A DNA stretch of 64,000 nucleotides from positions 62,001 through 126,000 of the forward strand of contig JAFLBP010000017.1 of assembly GCA_017303875.1 (NCBI GenBank), given 5' to 3'. Made by a program: the position numbers and the translations under genes. Of this stretch, positions 1-9,424 are shown in pieces (the stretch's first letter is position 1; every line of letters starts with the position of its first letter). The DNA is from Chitinophagales bacterium (GTDB lineage: Bacteria > Bacteroidota > Bacteroidia > Chitinophagales > Saprospiraceae). The notes under the pieces were generated by a model that did no database searches, was not told the DNA's origin, and saw nothing but the letters and a program-made list of their open reading frames with translations.

Positions 1-3000
1 GCACTACCGGCGTACAGGTGCTGGCCAACAAAAGCAACTACATGGATGATGTAGTGATGGCCGAAGGCAACGTGTTGGAGGAAGTGGAAATTAAAGCCTA
101 CAAAATTCCGCTGGTTAAACAAGACCAAACGGAAGGAGGTCAGGCTTTTACCGCCGAAGACATCAAAAAGCTGCCTACCCGTAGCGTAAACGCCATTGTT
201 GCGACAACGGCCGGTACGTCGTCCATCGATGGTGGCGCCGTAAACATCAAAGGCTCGCGCTCCAACGCAACCAACTATTACATCGACGGTATCCGCGTGT
301 CGGGTTCCACACCGCCGGTTCAGGACATCGAGCAGCTCTCGGTTATTACCGGTGGCCTTGGTGCTGAATACGGCGACGTAACTGGTGGTGTAATCTCTGT
401 GGTGACCAAAGGCCCGGCCAGCGAGTACCATGGTGCAATCGAGGTGGAAAACTCCCACGGCCTCGACCCGTATGGATGGTTGCTGGCTACCGCCAACGTG
501 AGTGGCCCAATCATTAAAAAACGCAGCGCCGACGGTAAATCGCAGCGTACCATCCTTGGTTTCCGCCTTTCCGGTCAGTACAACAGCCAAAAAGACGACA
601 GCCCCTCCGCGCTGCCGATCTATCAGGTGAAAGAATCGGTGCGCAGAAACCTGGCGGAAAACCCGCTCTACCTGAGCGGTACCGTGCCGGTACAAGCGGC
701 ACAACGCCTCACACAGGACAGTATCGAGCGCCTCAATTATCGCCCGAACGAAAATCGCCGCGATATTGACCTTACCGGTAAACTCGATTTGCGTCTGACC
801 GACAATATGGATCTGTCTGTAACAGGTACATATAAAGACGTTCAGAACCAGTTCACGCCCGGTGGATGGGGTATTCTCAATCGTCAGAATAACCCGACTC
901 AATACGACTCTCGCTATCGCGTGATCGGTCGTTTCCGCCACCGCCTCGGCGGTTCCAATCCGGAAGAAAAGTCAAGCGCCAACAAGGTGAGCATCAGCAA
1001 TGCCAACTACCAGTTGCAGTTTGGCTTTGAGCGTGGCAACAGCAATGTAAATGATCCGCGCCATGGCGATCGCCTGTTCGACTATGGTTATATTGGTCGT
1101 TTTGACTTCTCACAACAGCCGATTTTTGGTGCGGATGAAGTTAATGGCGGTTTTGGCCATATCGGCAACTTCGAGCAATTTAATGGCTTTACCCCCGGCT
1201 ATGTCAATGCGCAGGGCCAGACGGTTATTCCGAACGCCCATTTGCTGCCGTACAACAAGTTTGCCTTAGATGCAGAGACGCCTGGCGCTTTCAATACATA
1301 CATTGCCCGTAACGGCTTTTTCTCTGCCGTTTATGATGATGTATGGTCGGGTATGTACTCCAATATTAACCTGAACTACAACAGCGTTTCTAAAAGCGAG
1401 AACGATATCATCACGATCATGGCCTCTACCGGCTTTGATCTGAAGCTCGGCAAATCCGGCGTACACAGCATTCAGGTAGGTATCCTGAACGAACAGCGTG
1501 TAAACCGCGGTTATGCCATTGCTCCGGTAGGTCTCTGGAACCTGATTGGTCAGTCGGTTAATATCCACCTTACCGGCTTGGATACCAACCAGATTATCGG
1601 CAAGCAATACGTGAATCCACCGGGTGACAGCTTCCCGATTTACGCCAACGGCGTACTCAATCCGCTGCCTTCCGACGTAAAATTCTACCGCAGCATTCGC
1701 CAGAGCCTCGGCCTGAACATCAATGACTATGTGAATGGTTTCGGCCTTACGCCCGAGCAGGTAACGCTGGATATGTTCTCTCCGCGTGAGCTGACCGACC
1801 AGCAGTTGATGGATTACACCGGCTACGACTACCTCGGCAACAAAACGCCCGACGGTATTCTGTTTGAAGATTTCTTCACCAGCCGTGATGCGCAGGGTGT
1901 GCGCAACTTCCCGGTGGCTCCTTTCCGTCCGCTGTATCAGGCCGCTTATATCAAGGATAAATTCACGTTCAACCGCATGATCTTTAATATTGGTCTGCGC
2001 GTAGAACGTTTTGACTTGAATACCAAAGTGCTGCGCGACCCATATTCATTGTATGAAATCAAATCTGCCGGTCAGTATTTTGCTGAAAATCCGCAGAACC
2101 GCCCGGGTTCAATCGGCGACGATTTCAAAGTATACGTAGCCAGCGAACAGGATCTGACGCCGACGGCATTCCGCGACGGTGACCAATGGTATTTCCCCGA
2201 CGGCCGTCAGGCGAACGACGGCAACTTAGTATTTGGTAGCACACCGGTATTCCCGCTGCTGGCCGATCCGGTTTCCAATGGCGATATTTTCAGCGAGAAT
2301 TTCGACGTGGACAAATCTTTTGAAGATTACACGCCTCAGGTGAACGTGCTGCCGCGTTTGGCCTTCTCTTTCCCGATCTCGAAAGAGGCTAACTTCTTTG
2401 CACACTACGACATCTTGGTGCAGCGTCCGACCGATAACTCCTGGCAGGTAACACCATTGGATTACCTCTACTTCTACACAGCCGGCCGTACGCCGGGCAA
2501 CAATGCCAACCTCCGCCCTGAGCGCGTGGTTGACTATGAAGTAGGCTTCCAGCAACTGCTGAACAAAAACTCCGCGATCAAATTCTCGGCTTACTACCGC
2601 GAAATGCGCGATATGGTGCAGGTGCGTACGTACAACAACATTCCGATTATTTCCCGCTACGAAACCTTCGGCAATATCGACTTCGGTACGGTTAAAGGTT
2701 TCACGGTTCAGTACGACCTCCGTCGTATCCAGAACGCTGAATTGCGCCTGGCTTACACCCTGCAATTTGCAGATGGTACCGGTTCCGATCTGAACTCTCA
2801 GCGCGGTCTGACTACCCGCGGTAACCTGCGTACGCTTTACCCGCTGAACTTCGACGAGCGCCACAGCATTTCTACCATTTTAGACTACCGTTTTGATTCC
2901 GGCAGCCGCTACAACGGCCCGAGCATTGGCGGTGTTGACATCCTGGCCAACTTCGGCGCCAACTTCCAGGTAAATGCTGTTTCCGGTCGCCCGTACACGG

Positions 3001-3389
3001 CCAAAATCCGCCCGGTTCGCTTCGGTGGTGACGGTACTGTAGGCGCCCTCAACGGCAACCGCCTGCCCTGGCGTTTGAACGTAGATCTGCGTCTGGACAA
3101 ATCTTTTGCACTTACCTCCGGCAATAAGAAGCCGCTGAATCTGAATGTTTACCTGCGCGTTGCCAACCTGCTCAACCGCAAAAACATTCTGGGTGTATAC
3201 TCGGCAACCGGCTCACCGTACGATGATGGCTACCTGGCAACTGCTGAAGGTCAGTCTATCCTCGACGGCGTAGTACAGCAAGGCGCAAGCCTCGATGCTT
3301 ATCTGGCTTCTTATTCCTGGATCATGCTCAACGGTGGCTTTTTCTCTCTGCCGCGCCGTATTTATGTCGGTGCGTTGTTTGAATTCTAA
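1..3389 (+). CDS. TonB-dependent outer-membrane receptor, 5' truncated by window edge
   Basis: The reading frame is open from the first complete codon at base 3, so the true start and any signal peptide lie outside the window; about 1128 residues are visible. The visible N-terminus looks like the tail of a carboxypeptidase-regulatory-like domain, followed by a plug domain (LPTRSVNAIVATTAG, then NIKGSRSNATNYYIDGIRV and the GGLGAEYGDVTGGVISVVTKG stretch) and then a long 22-strand-type barrel ending in an aromatic residue (GALFEF), the usual outer-membrane signature. No SusD partner lies next to it. The next two genes on the same strand are a T9SS cargo and a PorV-like protein, so it may belong to a surface-protein secretion unit rather than glycan uptake (inference). 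The substrate is unknown. The family call is secure. Confidence 0.9.
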   Translation, partial: TTGVQVLANKSNYMDDVVMAEGNVLEEVEIKAYKIPLVKQDQTEGGQAFTAEDIKKLPTRSVNAIVATTAGTSSIDGGAVNIKGSRSNATNYYIDGIRVSGSTPPVQDIEQLSVITGGLGAEYGDVTGGVISVVTKGPASEYHGAIEVENSHGLDPYGWLLATANVSGPIIKKRSADGKSQRTILGFRLSGQYNSQKDDSPSALPIYQVKESVRRNLAENPLYLSGTVPVQAAQRLTQDSIERLNYRPNENRRDIDLTGKLDLRLTDNMDLSVTGTYKDVQNQFTPGGWGILNRQNNPTQYDSRYRVIGRFRHRLGGSNPEEKSSANKVSISNANYQLQFGFERGNSNVNDPRHGDRLFDYGYIGRFDFSQQPIFGADEVNGGFGHIGNFEQFNGFTPGYVNAQGQTVIPNAHLLPYNKFALDAETPGAFNTYIARNGFFSAVYDDVWSGMYSNINLNYNSVSKSENDIITIMASTGFDLKLGKSGVHSIQVGILNEQRVNRGYAIAPVGLWNLIGQSVNIHLTGLDTNQIIGKQYVNPPGDSFPIYANGVLNPLPSDVKFYRSIRQSLGLNINDYVNGFGLTPEQVTLDMFSPRELTDQQLMDYTGYDYLGNKTPDGILFEDFFTSRDAQGVRNFPVAPFRPLYQAAYIKDKFTFNRMIFNIGLRVERFDLNTKVLRDPYSLYEIKSAGQYFAENPQNRPGSIGDDFKVYVASEQDLTPTAFRDGDQWYFPDGRQANDGNLVFGSTPVFPLLADPVSNGDIFSENFDVDKSFEDYTPQVNVLPRLAFSFPISKEANFFAHYDILVQRPTDNSWQVTPLDYLYFYTAGRTPGNNANLRPERVVDYEVGFQQLLNKNSAIKFSAYYREMRDMVQVRTYNNIPIISRYETFGNIDFGTVKGFTVQYDLRRIQNAELRLAYTLQFADGTGSDLNSQRGLTTRGNLRTLYPLNFDERHSISTILDYRFDSGSRYNGPSIGGVDILANFGANFQVNAVSGRPYTAKIRPVRFGGDGTVGALNGNRLPWRLNVDLRLDKSFALTSGNKKPLNLNVYLRVANLLNRKNILGVYSATGSPYDDGYLATAEGQSILDGVVQQGASLDAYLASYSWIMLNGGFFSLPRRIYVGALFEF

Positions 3390-3410
3390 TCCCGTCGTTG
3401 TATGCCCGGA

Positions 3411-3466
3411 TTAAAGTGGGTTTGAAGGTTAAAAGAAATTTCATTTAATGTTCAAATCCACTTTAA
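3411..3466 (+). other. Intergenic stem-loop
   Basis: Two 16-base arms, TTAAAGTGGGTTTGAA at 3411-3426 and TTCAAATCCACTTTAA at 3451-3466, pair with a single G-T wobble around a 24-base loop. No T-run follows, so it is not a classical intrinsic terminator. It lies between the TonB receptor and the T9SS cargo and may stabilise or process a shared transcript. No TAnnTTTG promoter is visible in the 152-base gap. Confidence 0.55.
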
Positions 3467-3541
3467 AATGCTGGAAATGTCCTTCAAAAGAATCTTTACT
3501 GTGTATCAAGAAAGATTCATCAACATCAAAAATAACTACAC

Positions 3542-6500
3542 ATGCGTACGTATAAATTTTGGATACTTGCCCTTTTTTGGGCAATAGGGGGGAGCCTGAT
3601 GGCGCATACGCCTACGGTGTACTCCAAAAAGCCGGGTAACTCCTCCGGCAACACCACGCAGTCGCGTGGCGGCGAAGTTTGTGCGAACTCTACCAGTCAG
3701 GTTGATCAAAGCATTAACAACGTTCGCGCACGCTTGCTTGGCGGTGGCGACTGCTGGTGGAACAACAAAGATGAAGGCCGCTACATTGTACCGAAAGTCG
3801 ACCCGACTACCGGTGCGCTGGAGGTGTCTTCTATTTTTGCCGGTTCAGTTTGGATCGGGGGTGTTGACCCCGGTGGTAACCTGAAACTCGCCGCTCAAAC
3901 TTATCGCAATGATGGCCGTAACGACTTTTGGTCCGGCCCGCTGAACGCTGCCGGTGTTACCGATGCAACGGAATGCAAAAAGTGGGATCGCCACTTCCGC
4001 GTAACCGGCGAAGAAATCCGTAAACACCTTGCCAACCTTGCAAAAGGGAATTTTAACGAGAACGATATTCCGCGTAACCTGCGTGGATGGCCGGCTCAGG
4101 GAAATCCTTATTTTACAGACATCTGGGGTTTCGAACTGCCCAATGATGAACAAGGTCTGGCTGGTTTCTATGACGCCCCTACGGGAAATGTAGGCGTTTA
4201 TGACCCACTCGACGGCGATTATCCTTCGATTGAAATTCGTAACTGTCCGCTGGATCGCTACCCGGATGAGATGATATTTTGGATCTACAACGACCAGGGG
4301 GGGGGCCAGATCCACGCTCGTACCATGGGCCGCCCGATTCAAATGGAAGTTCAGGTTCAGGCGTTTGGTTATACCACCAACGATGAACTGAATGACATGA
4401 CTTTCCAGCGTTATAAGCTGATCAACCGTGCGACCACGCTGATTGACTCCTGCTTCTTTGCCATGTGGGTTGACCCCGATTTGGGTTGTTTCGCCGATGA
4501 CTATATCGGTTGCGATACCTCTCGTCAGCTCATGTATGTGTACAACCAGGATGCTCAGGATGGACAACCGGGTTGTACCTGCCCGAGTGGTAGTGGCCCG
4601 GTGAATACCTATTGCGAAACAGTGCCGATTCTTGGTGTAGACTATTTCCGCGGCCCGCGTCGCCCGATCACAGAAGATAGCTCCATAGAGCTGGGTATGT
4701 CTTCATTTACCTATTACAACAATGGTGGCGTTGGTACGCCTCCACCGGGTACCGACGACCCCAACCAGGCTGAGGAGTATTATCGATACATCACTGGTAG
4801 TTGGCGCGACGGCAATCCGTTTACCTATGGCGGTAATGGTAAAGGTGGTACGGAGCAAATCAAGTATGCCTTTACGGAAGCGCCCAACAACCCTGCCGGT
4901 TGGTCGATGTGTACTGCTAACCTGCCTTTCGGCGACCGCCGTACCTTGCAGGCCTCCGGTCCGTTCCTGCTTAAGCCAGGTGCTGTGAATGAGCTGATTA
5001 TTGGTGTGCCCTGGGTAGCGGATCAGGATTACCCCTGTCCCGACCTCGAAGGTATCTTCCGTGCCGACCAGTTGGCGCAGGGTTTATTTAACAGCTGCTT
5101 TGAGTTGCTGGATGGTCCGGATGCACCGGATGTTGACTGGATTGAGACCAACGAGCAAATCATTGCCGTGTTGACCAACCCGGAAGATTCATCCATTTCC
5201 AACAATGCCAAAGAACAGTACAGCCAGGCTGACTTCCTTGCACCGGATGATATTCAGAAAACGCCGGCTGGCCAATACCGTTTTGAAGGTTACCGCATTT
5301 ACCAATTGATCAACCCGAACGTTTCGGCTGCGGATTATGAAAATGCAGAGAAATCACGTATCGTTGCTGAGGTTGATATCAAAAACGGTATCAGCAAAAT
5401 TTACAACTGGGTAGAGACACGCAATCCGTTCAACGGTGATCTTTTGTATTATCCGGAATTGAAAATTGAAAGCAATGATGCCGGTATTCGCCATACCTTC
5501 TCTATCATTGAAGATAAATTTGCTCCGGGTAATGACAAGAGCCTGATTAACCACAAGAAGTATTATTACTCCGTGGTTGCTTACGCCTACAACAATTACG
5601 AGAACTTTGATCCGACCGATGGTAGCGGCCAAAAACGCTCTTATCTGCCCGGTCGCCGGAATATTCAGATTTACACCGTGATCCCGCGTCCGGTGGTAGA
5701 TCAGGTACTGAATACGGCCTATGGTGATGGTATAGACATTACCCGTTTGGAAGGCGCCGGTTCGGGTGGTAATTTCCTTGATTTTACTTCTGAAACACGT
5801 GCAAAACTGCTGAACCTTGGCGCCGATTCTACCCTGACGTACAAAGGCGGCAACGCACCGATCAACGTTACGATCTTCAATCCGTTTGAAGTGAAAGACG
5901 GCGACTATGAAATTGCGCTTGTAGATGCCAATACTTCCGATACCAAGCTGGAGGACAATGCCCGCTGGGAATTGAAAAATCTTACAACCGGAGAGGTCGT
6001 TGCTTCCTCCCGCGATATTTCGACACTGAACGAACAGATTGTACCGCAATTCGGTTTCTCCGTAACCATTGTGCAGTCGAAAAAACCGCAATTGTTGACC
6101 TTGCCCGACGGCGCGCGCCTCTCCGAGCCGCGTACTGACGCACTCGGTGCTACCATCGAATACGCCAACCCCGATCAGGCATGGCTTACAGGGGTGCCTA
6201 ACCAGGAATCTGGTATCTTCAACTATGTGAAGAACAATACCAACCTTTCTCCGGATTATGCCCTTGATCCGACCAAAGCGCTCAGCAGTATGGGAGATGG
6301 CTTTTTTGTGCCTTACTACCTCTGCGACACACGCCTGGCCAGCTTAGGTGATCCGGCAATTCCGGGCGACCACATGATTACGCCGGGTTGGACGGAGCGC
6401 ACCAACAACCTCAACATCAATGGTGTATTGGGTGCGGTGGCCAACCGCTACAATGCCCTGATTCGCCTGCCAAGTGTTGATATTGTACTGACCTCTGATA

Positions 6501-7630
6501 CCAGCAAATGGAGCCGTTGTATGGTTGTGGAAAGCGCTTCTTCTTACTATACGGATTCCCGCTGGGATAAAATTCCGGAACTGAGCACAGAAAGCGAAAG
6601 CACCGCCAAACAACGTGTGATGTTCGATACCCGCTACGCCCTGTCTGTAGGTAAAGTTGACGCTAACGGCGACGGCCTGCCCGATCCGGATGGTGCGGTT
6701 AACCCTTCCGGTACCGGTATTCCGGCCAACCAGGTAGGTACACCGGTGCGCGGCATGGGTTGGTTCCCGGGTTATGCCGTAGATGTTGAAACCGGCCGCC
6801 GCCTGAACATCTTCTTCGGTGAGAACTCTTGCTTCAGCAAAGAAGTTAACCCGGCCTTTACTGGTCGAGATATGCTTTGGAACCCGACAAATCAGGCTGT
6901 ACGCGATCCGCAGAACTTCTTCGGCGAGTACCACGACTGGCTGCTTGGCGGTCACCACTATGTGTACGTAACCTACTCAAACTACGATGGTTGCGAAGCA
7001 CTGCGTCGCAAACTGACTCCGGAGCTTAACTCCACACCGCCGTCCGCCAAGGTGAATTCCATGAAGGATATTGCCTGGGCCGGTATGTTGTTCCTCAACC
7101 AGGGTTACCAGATGAAGTCGCTCCGCGAAGGACTTGTGCCCAGCGAAGCAGTCATTAAGCTGCGTATGGACAACCCGTACCAGACATGGTCGAACAACAA
7201 CGACAACAATCTGAAAACGGGCCACCCGCGCTACCAGTTCAGCATCAAAAACCGTCAGTCTACTTCATTGGCTGGTGTGCAGATTGAAAATGCATTAGAT
7301 TCTATCAAAGTGGTGCCCAACCCGTACTACGGATACTCCCAATACGAGACTTCTCAGTTCTCGAATGTGGTGAAAATTACGAACCTGCCGGGTAAATGTA
7401 CCGTTACGATTTACTCGCTCGACGGTAAGTTTATTCGTCAGTATCAGCGCAATGAGTCTTATGCGCCGTATGCACAAATTTCTCCGGCGCTTGAATGGGA
7501 TTTGAGAAACAATAAAAACATTCCGGTTGCCAGCGGCGTGTATCTGATACATGTCTCGGCGGAAGGTTTGGGAGAACGAACCATAAAATGGTTTGGCATA
7601 GCCCGACAGTTTGACCCATCAGGCTTGTAG
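3542..7630 (+). CDS. Large secreted T9SS cargo protein (1362 aa) of the TonB/PorV-linked type
   Basis: Starts with a signal peptide (MRTYKFWILALFWAIGGSLMA). The body has no catalytic motif I recognise; it is rich in Asn, Gly, Pro and aromatic residues and contains several Cys-rich segments (for example CTCPSGSGPVNTYC). The C-terminus (about residues 1250-1362) starts with SIKVVPNPYYGYSQYE and ends in a GVYLIHVSAEGLGERTIKWFG stretch, typical of a T9SS-type C-terminal signal. Proteins of this type are often found beside a PorV/PorQ-family gene, as here 94 bases downstream. It probably reaches the cell surface through T9SS. A run of nine G residues sits inside the frame at 4297-4305. The function beyond surface display is unknown. 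Confidence 0.85.
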   Translation: MRTYKFWILALFWAIGGSLMAHTPTVYSKKPGNSSGNTTQSRGGEVCANSTSQVDQSINNVRARLLGGGDCWWNNKDEGRYIVPKVDPTTGALEVSSIFAGSVWIGGVDPGGNLKLAAQTYRNDGRNDFWSGPLNAAGVTDATECKKWDRHFRVTGEEIRKHLANLAKGNFNENDIPRNLRGWPAQGNPYFTDIWGFELPNDEQGLAGFYDAPTGNVGVYDPLDGDYPSIEIRNCPLDRYPDEMIFWIYNDQGGGQIHARTMGRPIQMEVQVQAFGYTTNDELNDMTFQRYKLINRATTLIDSCFFAMWVDPDLGCFADDYIGCDTSRQLMYVYNQDAQDGQPGCTCPSGSGPVNTYCETVPILGVDYFRGPRRPITEDSSIELGMSSFTYYNNGGVGTPPPGTDDPNQAEEYYRYITGSWRDGNPFTYGGNGKGGTEQIKYAFTEAPNNPAGWSMCTANLPFGDRRTLQASGPFLLKPGAVNELIIGVPWVADQDYPCPDLEGIFRADQLAQGLFNSCFELLDGPDAPDVDWIETNEQIIAVLTNPEDSSISNNAKEQYSQADFLAPDDIQKTPAGQYRFEGYRIYQLINPNVSAADYENAEKSRIVAEVDIKNGISKIYNWVETRNPFNGDLLYYPELKIESNDAGIRHTFSIIEDKFAPGNDKSLINHKKYYYSVVAYAYNNYENFDPTDGSGQKRSYLPGRRNIQIYTVIPRPVVDQVLNTAYGDGIDITRLEGAGSGGNFLDFTSETRAKLLNLGADSTLTYKGGNAPINVTIFNPFEVKDGDYEIALVDANTSDTKLEDNARWELKNLTTGEVVASSRDISTLNEQIVPQFGFSVTIVQSKKPQLLTLPDGARLSEPRTDALGATIEYANPDQAWLTGVPNQESGIFNYVKNNTNLSPDYALDPTKALSSMGDGFFVPYYLCDTRLASLGDPAIPGDHMITPGWTERTNNLNINGVLGAVANRYNALIRLPSVDIVLTSDTSKWSRCMVVESASSYYTDSRWDKIPELSTESESTAKQRVMFDTRYALSVGKVDANGDGLPDPDGAVNPSGTGIPANQVGTPVRGMGWFPGYAVDVETGRRLNIFFGENSCFSKEVNPAFTGRDMLWNPTNQAVRDPQNFFGEYHDWLLGGHHYVYVTYSNYDGCEALRRKLTPELNSTPPSAKVNSMKDIAWAGMLFLNQGYQMKSLREGLVPSEAVIKLRMDNPYQTWSNNNDNNLKTGHPRYQFSIKNRQSTSLAGVQIENALDSIKVVPNPYYGYSQYETSQFSNVVKITNLPGKCTVTIYSLDGKFIRQYQRNESYAPYAQISPALEWDLRNNKNIPVASGVYLIHVSAEGLGERTIKWFGIARQFDPSGL

Positions 7631-7642
7631 CGACCGTATTTG

Positions 7643-7675
7643 CGGGAGCGCCCGCCCTTGTTGTGGGCGCTCCCG
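7643..7675 (+). other. GC-rich intergenic hairpin between T9SS cargo and porV-like gene
   Basis: A perfect 11-bp stem, CGGGAGCGCCC at 7643-7653 with GGGCGCTCCCG at 7665-7675, around an 11-base loop. No T-run follows directly, so full termination is doubtful; it may reduce read-through or act as an mRNA-stabilising structure setting the ratio of cargo to shuttle protein. It lies in the extended open frame upstream of the PorV-like gene, one reason for choosing the later start of that gene. Confidence 0.65.
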
Positions 7676-7724
7676 ACCAATACAGCGTTTCGGTTTTATT
7701 TTCACCATTCTATTGAAACTCAAC

Positions 7725-8768
7725 ATGAAGAATATATACCTGACCTTGATTCTTGCAGGCGCCGCGCTTTTTTCCGGCACTGCACTTACGGCAGGCAACC
7801 CCGACCGACAGGGTGAGGCAGGCGCCAACCAGCTGCTCATCAACCCGTGGGCGCGTACGGCCGGTCTGCATGCTATGAATACTTCCAATGTACGCGGCGC
7901 CGATGCGATGTACCTGAATGTTGCAGGCTTGTCCCGCATCAATAAATTGCAGGTGCAGCTGGGGCATACCCGTTACATGGAAGGTGCCGACATCGGGATT
8001 AACGCACTGGGTTTGGCCAAAAAAGTTGGCAATGGCGCCATCGGCGTTTCGCTGGTATCTTTTGATCTGGGCGATTTTTTCCAGACCACCGAAGATGTTC
8101 CGGGCGGTACAGGCGCTATTTTCAGCCCCAACTTTTTCAACATGACGGTGTCTTACTCCCACCTGTTTGATAAAGTATCGGTAGGCGTTTCTGCCAAATT
8201 TGTCAATGAAGCTGTAACCAACGTGAGCGCCCGCGCTTTTGCACTGGATGCCGGCGTACAGTATTTTAGCGGCGACAACGACGAATTCAAATTCGGTATC
8301 TCCCTGCGCAACGTGGGTTCCAAAATGCGCTTCGCCGGTGAGGGTCTCTCCACTCCGCGCCCGAATCCGAACATCAATATCAACGACTACCCGATCACGT
8401 ACTACCAGCGTTCGTCTGCTTATGAGCTGCCGTCCCAGCTGAATATTGGCCTCTCTTACGACTGGCTGCTCAGCAAACGCGATCGTATCACCTTCGTGGG
8501 TAACTTTACCTCCAACGCATTCTCGCGCGACCAGGTGGGTGGCGGTATCGAACTGGCACTCGGCGAATTGTTCTCCCTGCGCGCCGGTTACAAAACCGAG
8601 CTGAATGCAGGCGATCAGGGTACACTTGACAACGGCCTCAGCGCTGGCCTGTCGGTACAGCTTCCGCTGAAAAAAGACTCTGAGTCTCGCCTGGCATTAG
8701 ATTATGCTTACCGTGCCACAAGGGTATATAATGGTATTCATAACTTCGGCTTGCGTATCGATCTGTAA
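7725..8768 (+). CDS. PorV/PorQ-family outer-membrane beta-barrel protein
   Basis: 347 residues from the ATG at 7725, which places a clean signal peptide (MKNIYLTLILAGAALFSGTA) at the N-terminus; the open frame extends upstream to 7611 but would run through a hairpin and into the previous gene. The early segment (ANQLLINPWARTAGLHAM, then VRGADAMYLNVAGLSRI) is the family's conserved N-terminal pattern. Repeated amphipathic strands follow (VSVGVSAKFVNEAVTNVSARAFALDAGVQY), ending in FGLRIDL. Proteins of this family carry T9SS cargo from the translocon to the attachment machinery or otherwise assist T9SS. Its position after a T9SS cargo suggests a dedicated partner (inference). It could be a general PorV or a cargo-specific paralogue; I cannot tell which. 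Confidence 0.87.
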   Translation: MKNIYLTLILAGAALFSGTALTAGNPDRQGEAGANQLLINPWARTAGLHAMNTSNVRGADAMYLNVAGLSRINKLQVQLGHTRYMEGADIGINALGLAKKVGNGAIGVSLVSFDLGDFFQTTEDVPGGTGAIFSPNFFNMTVSYSHLFDKVSVGVSAKFVNEAVTNVSARAFALDAGVQYFSGDNDEFKFGISLRNVGSKMRFAGEGLSTPRPNPNININDYPITYYQRSSAYELPSQLNIGLSYDWLLSKRDRITFVGNFTSNAFSRDQVGGGIELALGELFSLRAGYKTELNAGDQGTLDNGLSAGLSVQLPLKKDSESRLALDYAYRATRVYNGIHNFGLRIDL

Positions 8769-8786
8769 AGAAATGCGCTTTAATAC

Positions 8787-8818
8787 TTGCTTGATATAGG
8801 CAAGTTCACATATCTTTG
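8787..8818 (+). promoter_or_regulatory. Promoter for greA leader (TTG-N21-TATCTTTG)
   Basis: TATCTTTG at 8811-8818 matches the Bacteroidota -7 consensus TAnnTTTG, with a TTG at 8787-8789 (21-base spacer) or 8791-8793 (17-base spacer) as the -33 element. Transcription should begin near 8824, about 100 bases ahead of greA and immediately before a terminator-like hairpin. Confidence 0.65.
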
Positions 8819-8829
8819 CACCATAAATG

Positions 8830-8871
8830 GCAGGAACGTTTCCACAGGTGATGGGGACGTTCCTGCTTTTT
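8830..8871 (+). terminator. Intrinsic terminator / possible attenuator in the greA leader
   Basis: GCAGGAACGT at 8830-8839 pairs perfectly with ACGTTCCTGC at 8857-8866 and is followed by TTTTT at 8867-8871. It can end the upstream porV transcript. Because it lies just downstream of the greA promoter, it could also terminate most greA transcripts early, giving a short leader RNA of roughly 48 bases. Confidence 0.75.
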
Positions 8872-8926
8872 CTATCTCTAAGCCCTCGGTAAAACACAAG
8901 TTTTCTGAACAATCCCGCGCATTATT

Positions 8927-9403
8927 ATGGCGAATTACACGTACCTGACCCAAGGAGGATACGACAGGCTCAAGCTCGAACTCGAAGAACTTAAAACCAC
9001 CGGCCGCGGCGAAGCGGCACGCGCAATCGCAGAAGCACGCTCACAAGGCGATCTTTCTGAAAACGCAGAATATGATGCCGCTAAAGAAGCTCAAGGCTTG
9101 CTGGAATTGCGCATCAACGAATTGGAAACCACGCTGGCTAATGCCCGCGTTATCGACGAAAGCCAACTCGACGATTCCAAAGTGGCCATTCTGTCGAATG
9201 TGACCATTAAAAACCTTAAAACGGGTAAAGAAATTACTTATAAGTTAGTTTCTGAAACCGAAGCCGACGCCAAACAGGCGCGGATATCCGTTACTTCTCC
9301 CATCGGCCAGGGCCTTTTGGGTAAGGTAATTGGTGATGTCGTTCAAATTCAGACGCCTGGTGGCGTGCTCGAATTTGAAGTAACCGGAATCAGCATCGGA
9401 TAA
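8927..9403 (+). CDS. greA: Transcription elongation factor GreA
   Basis: 158 residues, the standard GreA length. GreA binds in the secondary channel of RNA polymerase and stimulates cleavage of backtracked transcripts, rescuing arrested complexes. The N-terminal coiled-coil hairpin (about residues 1-75) carries the conserved GGYDRLKLELEEL and ARSQGDLSENAEYDAAKEAQ motifs, the latter including the acidic tip residues. The C-terminal FKBP-like globular domain includes ISVTSPIGQGLLGKVIGDVVQIQTPGG. A HIT-family gene follows 21 bases downstream and is probably co-transcribed. The leader contains a promoter followed at once by a terminator-like hairpin, suggesting attenuation. Confidence 0.97.
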   Translation: MANYTYLTQGGYDRLKLELEELKTTGRGEAARAIAEARSQGDLSENAEYDAAKEAQGLLELRINELETTLANARVIDESQLDDSKVAILSNVTIKNLKTGKEITYKLVSETEADAKQARISVTSPIGQGLLGKVIGDVVQIQTPGGVLEFEVTGISIG

Positions 9404-9424
9404 CCCAGTTTAACCCGATATATC

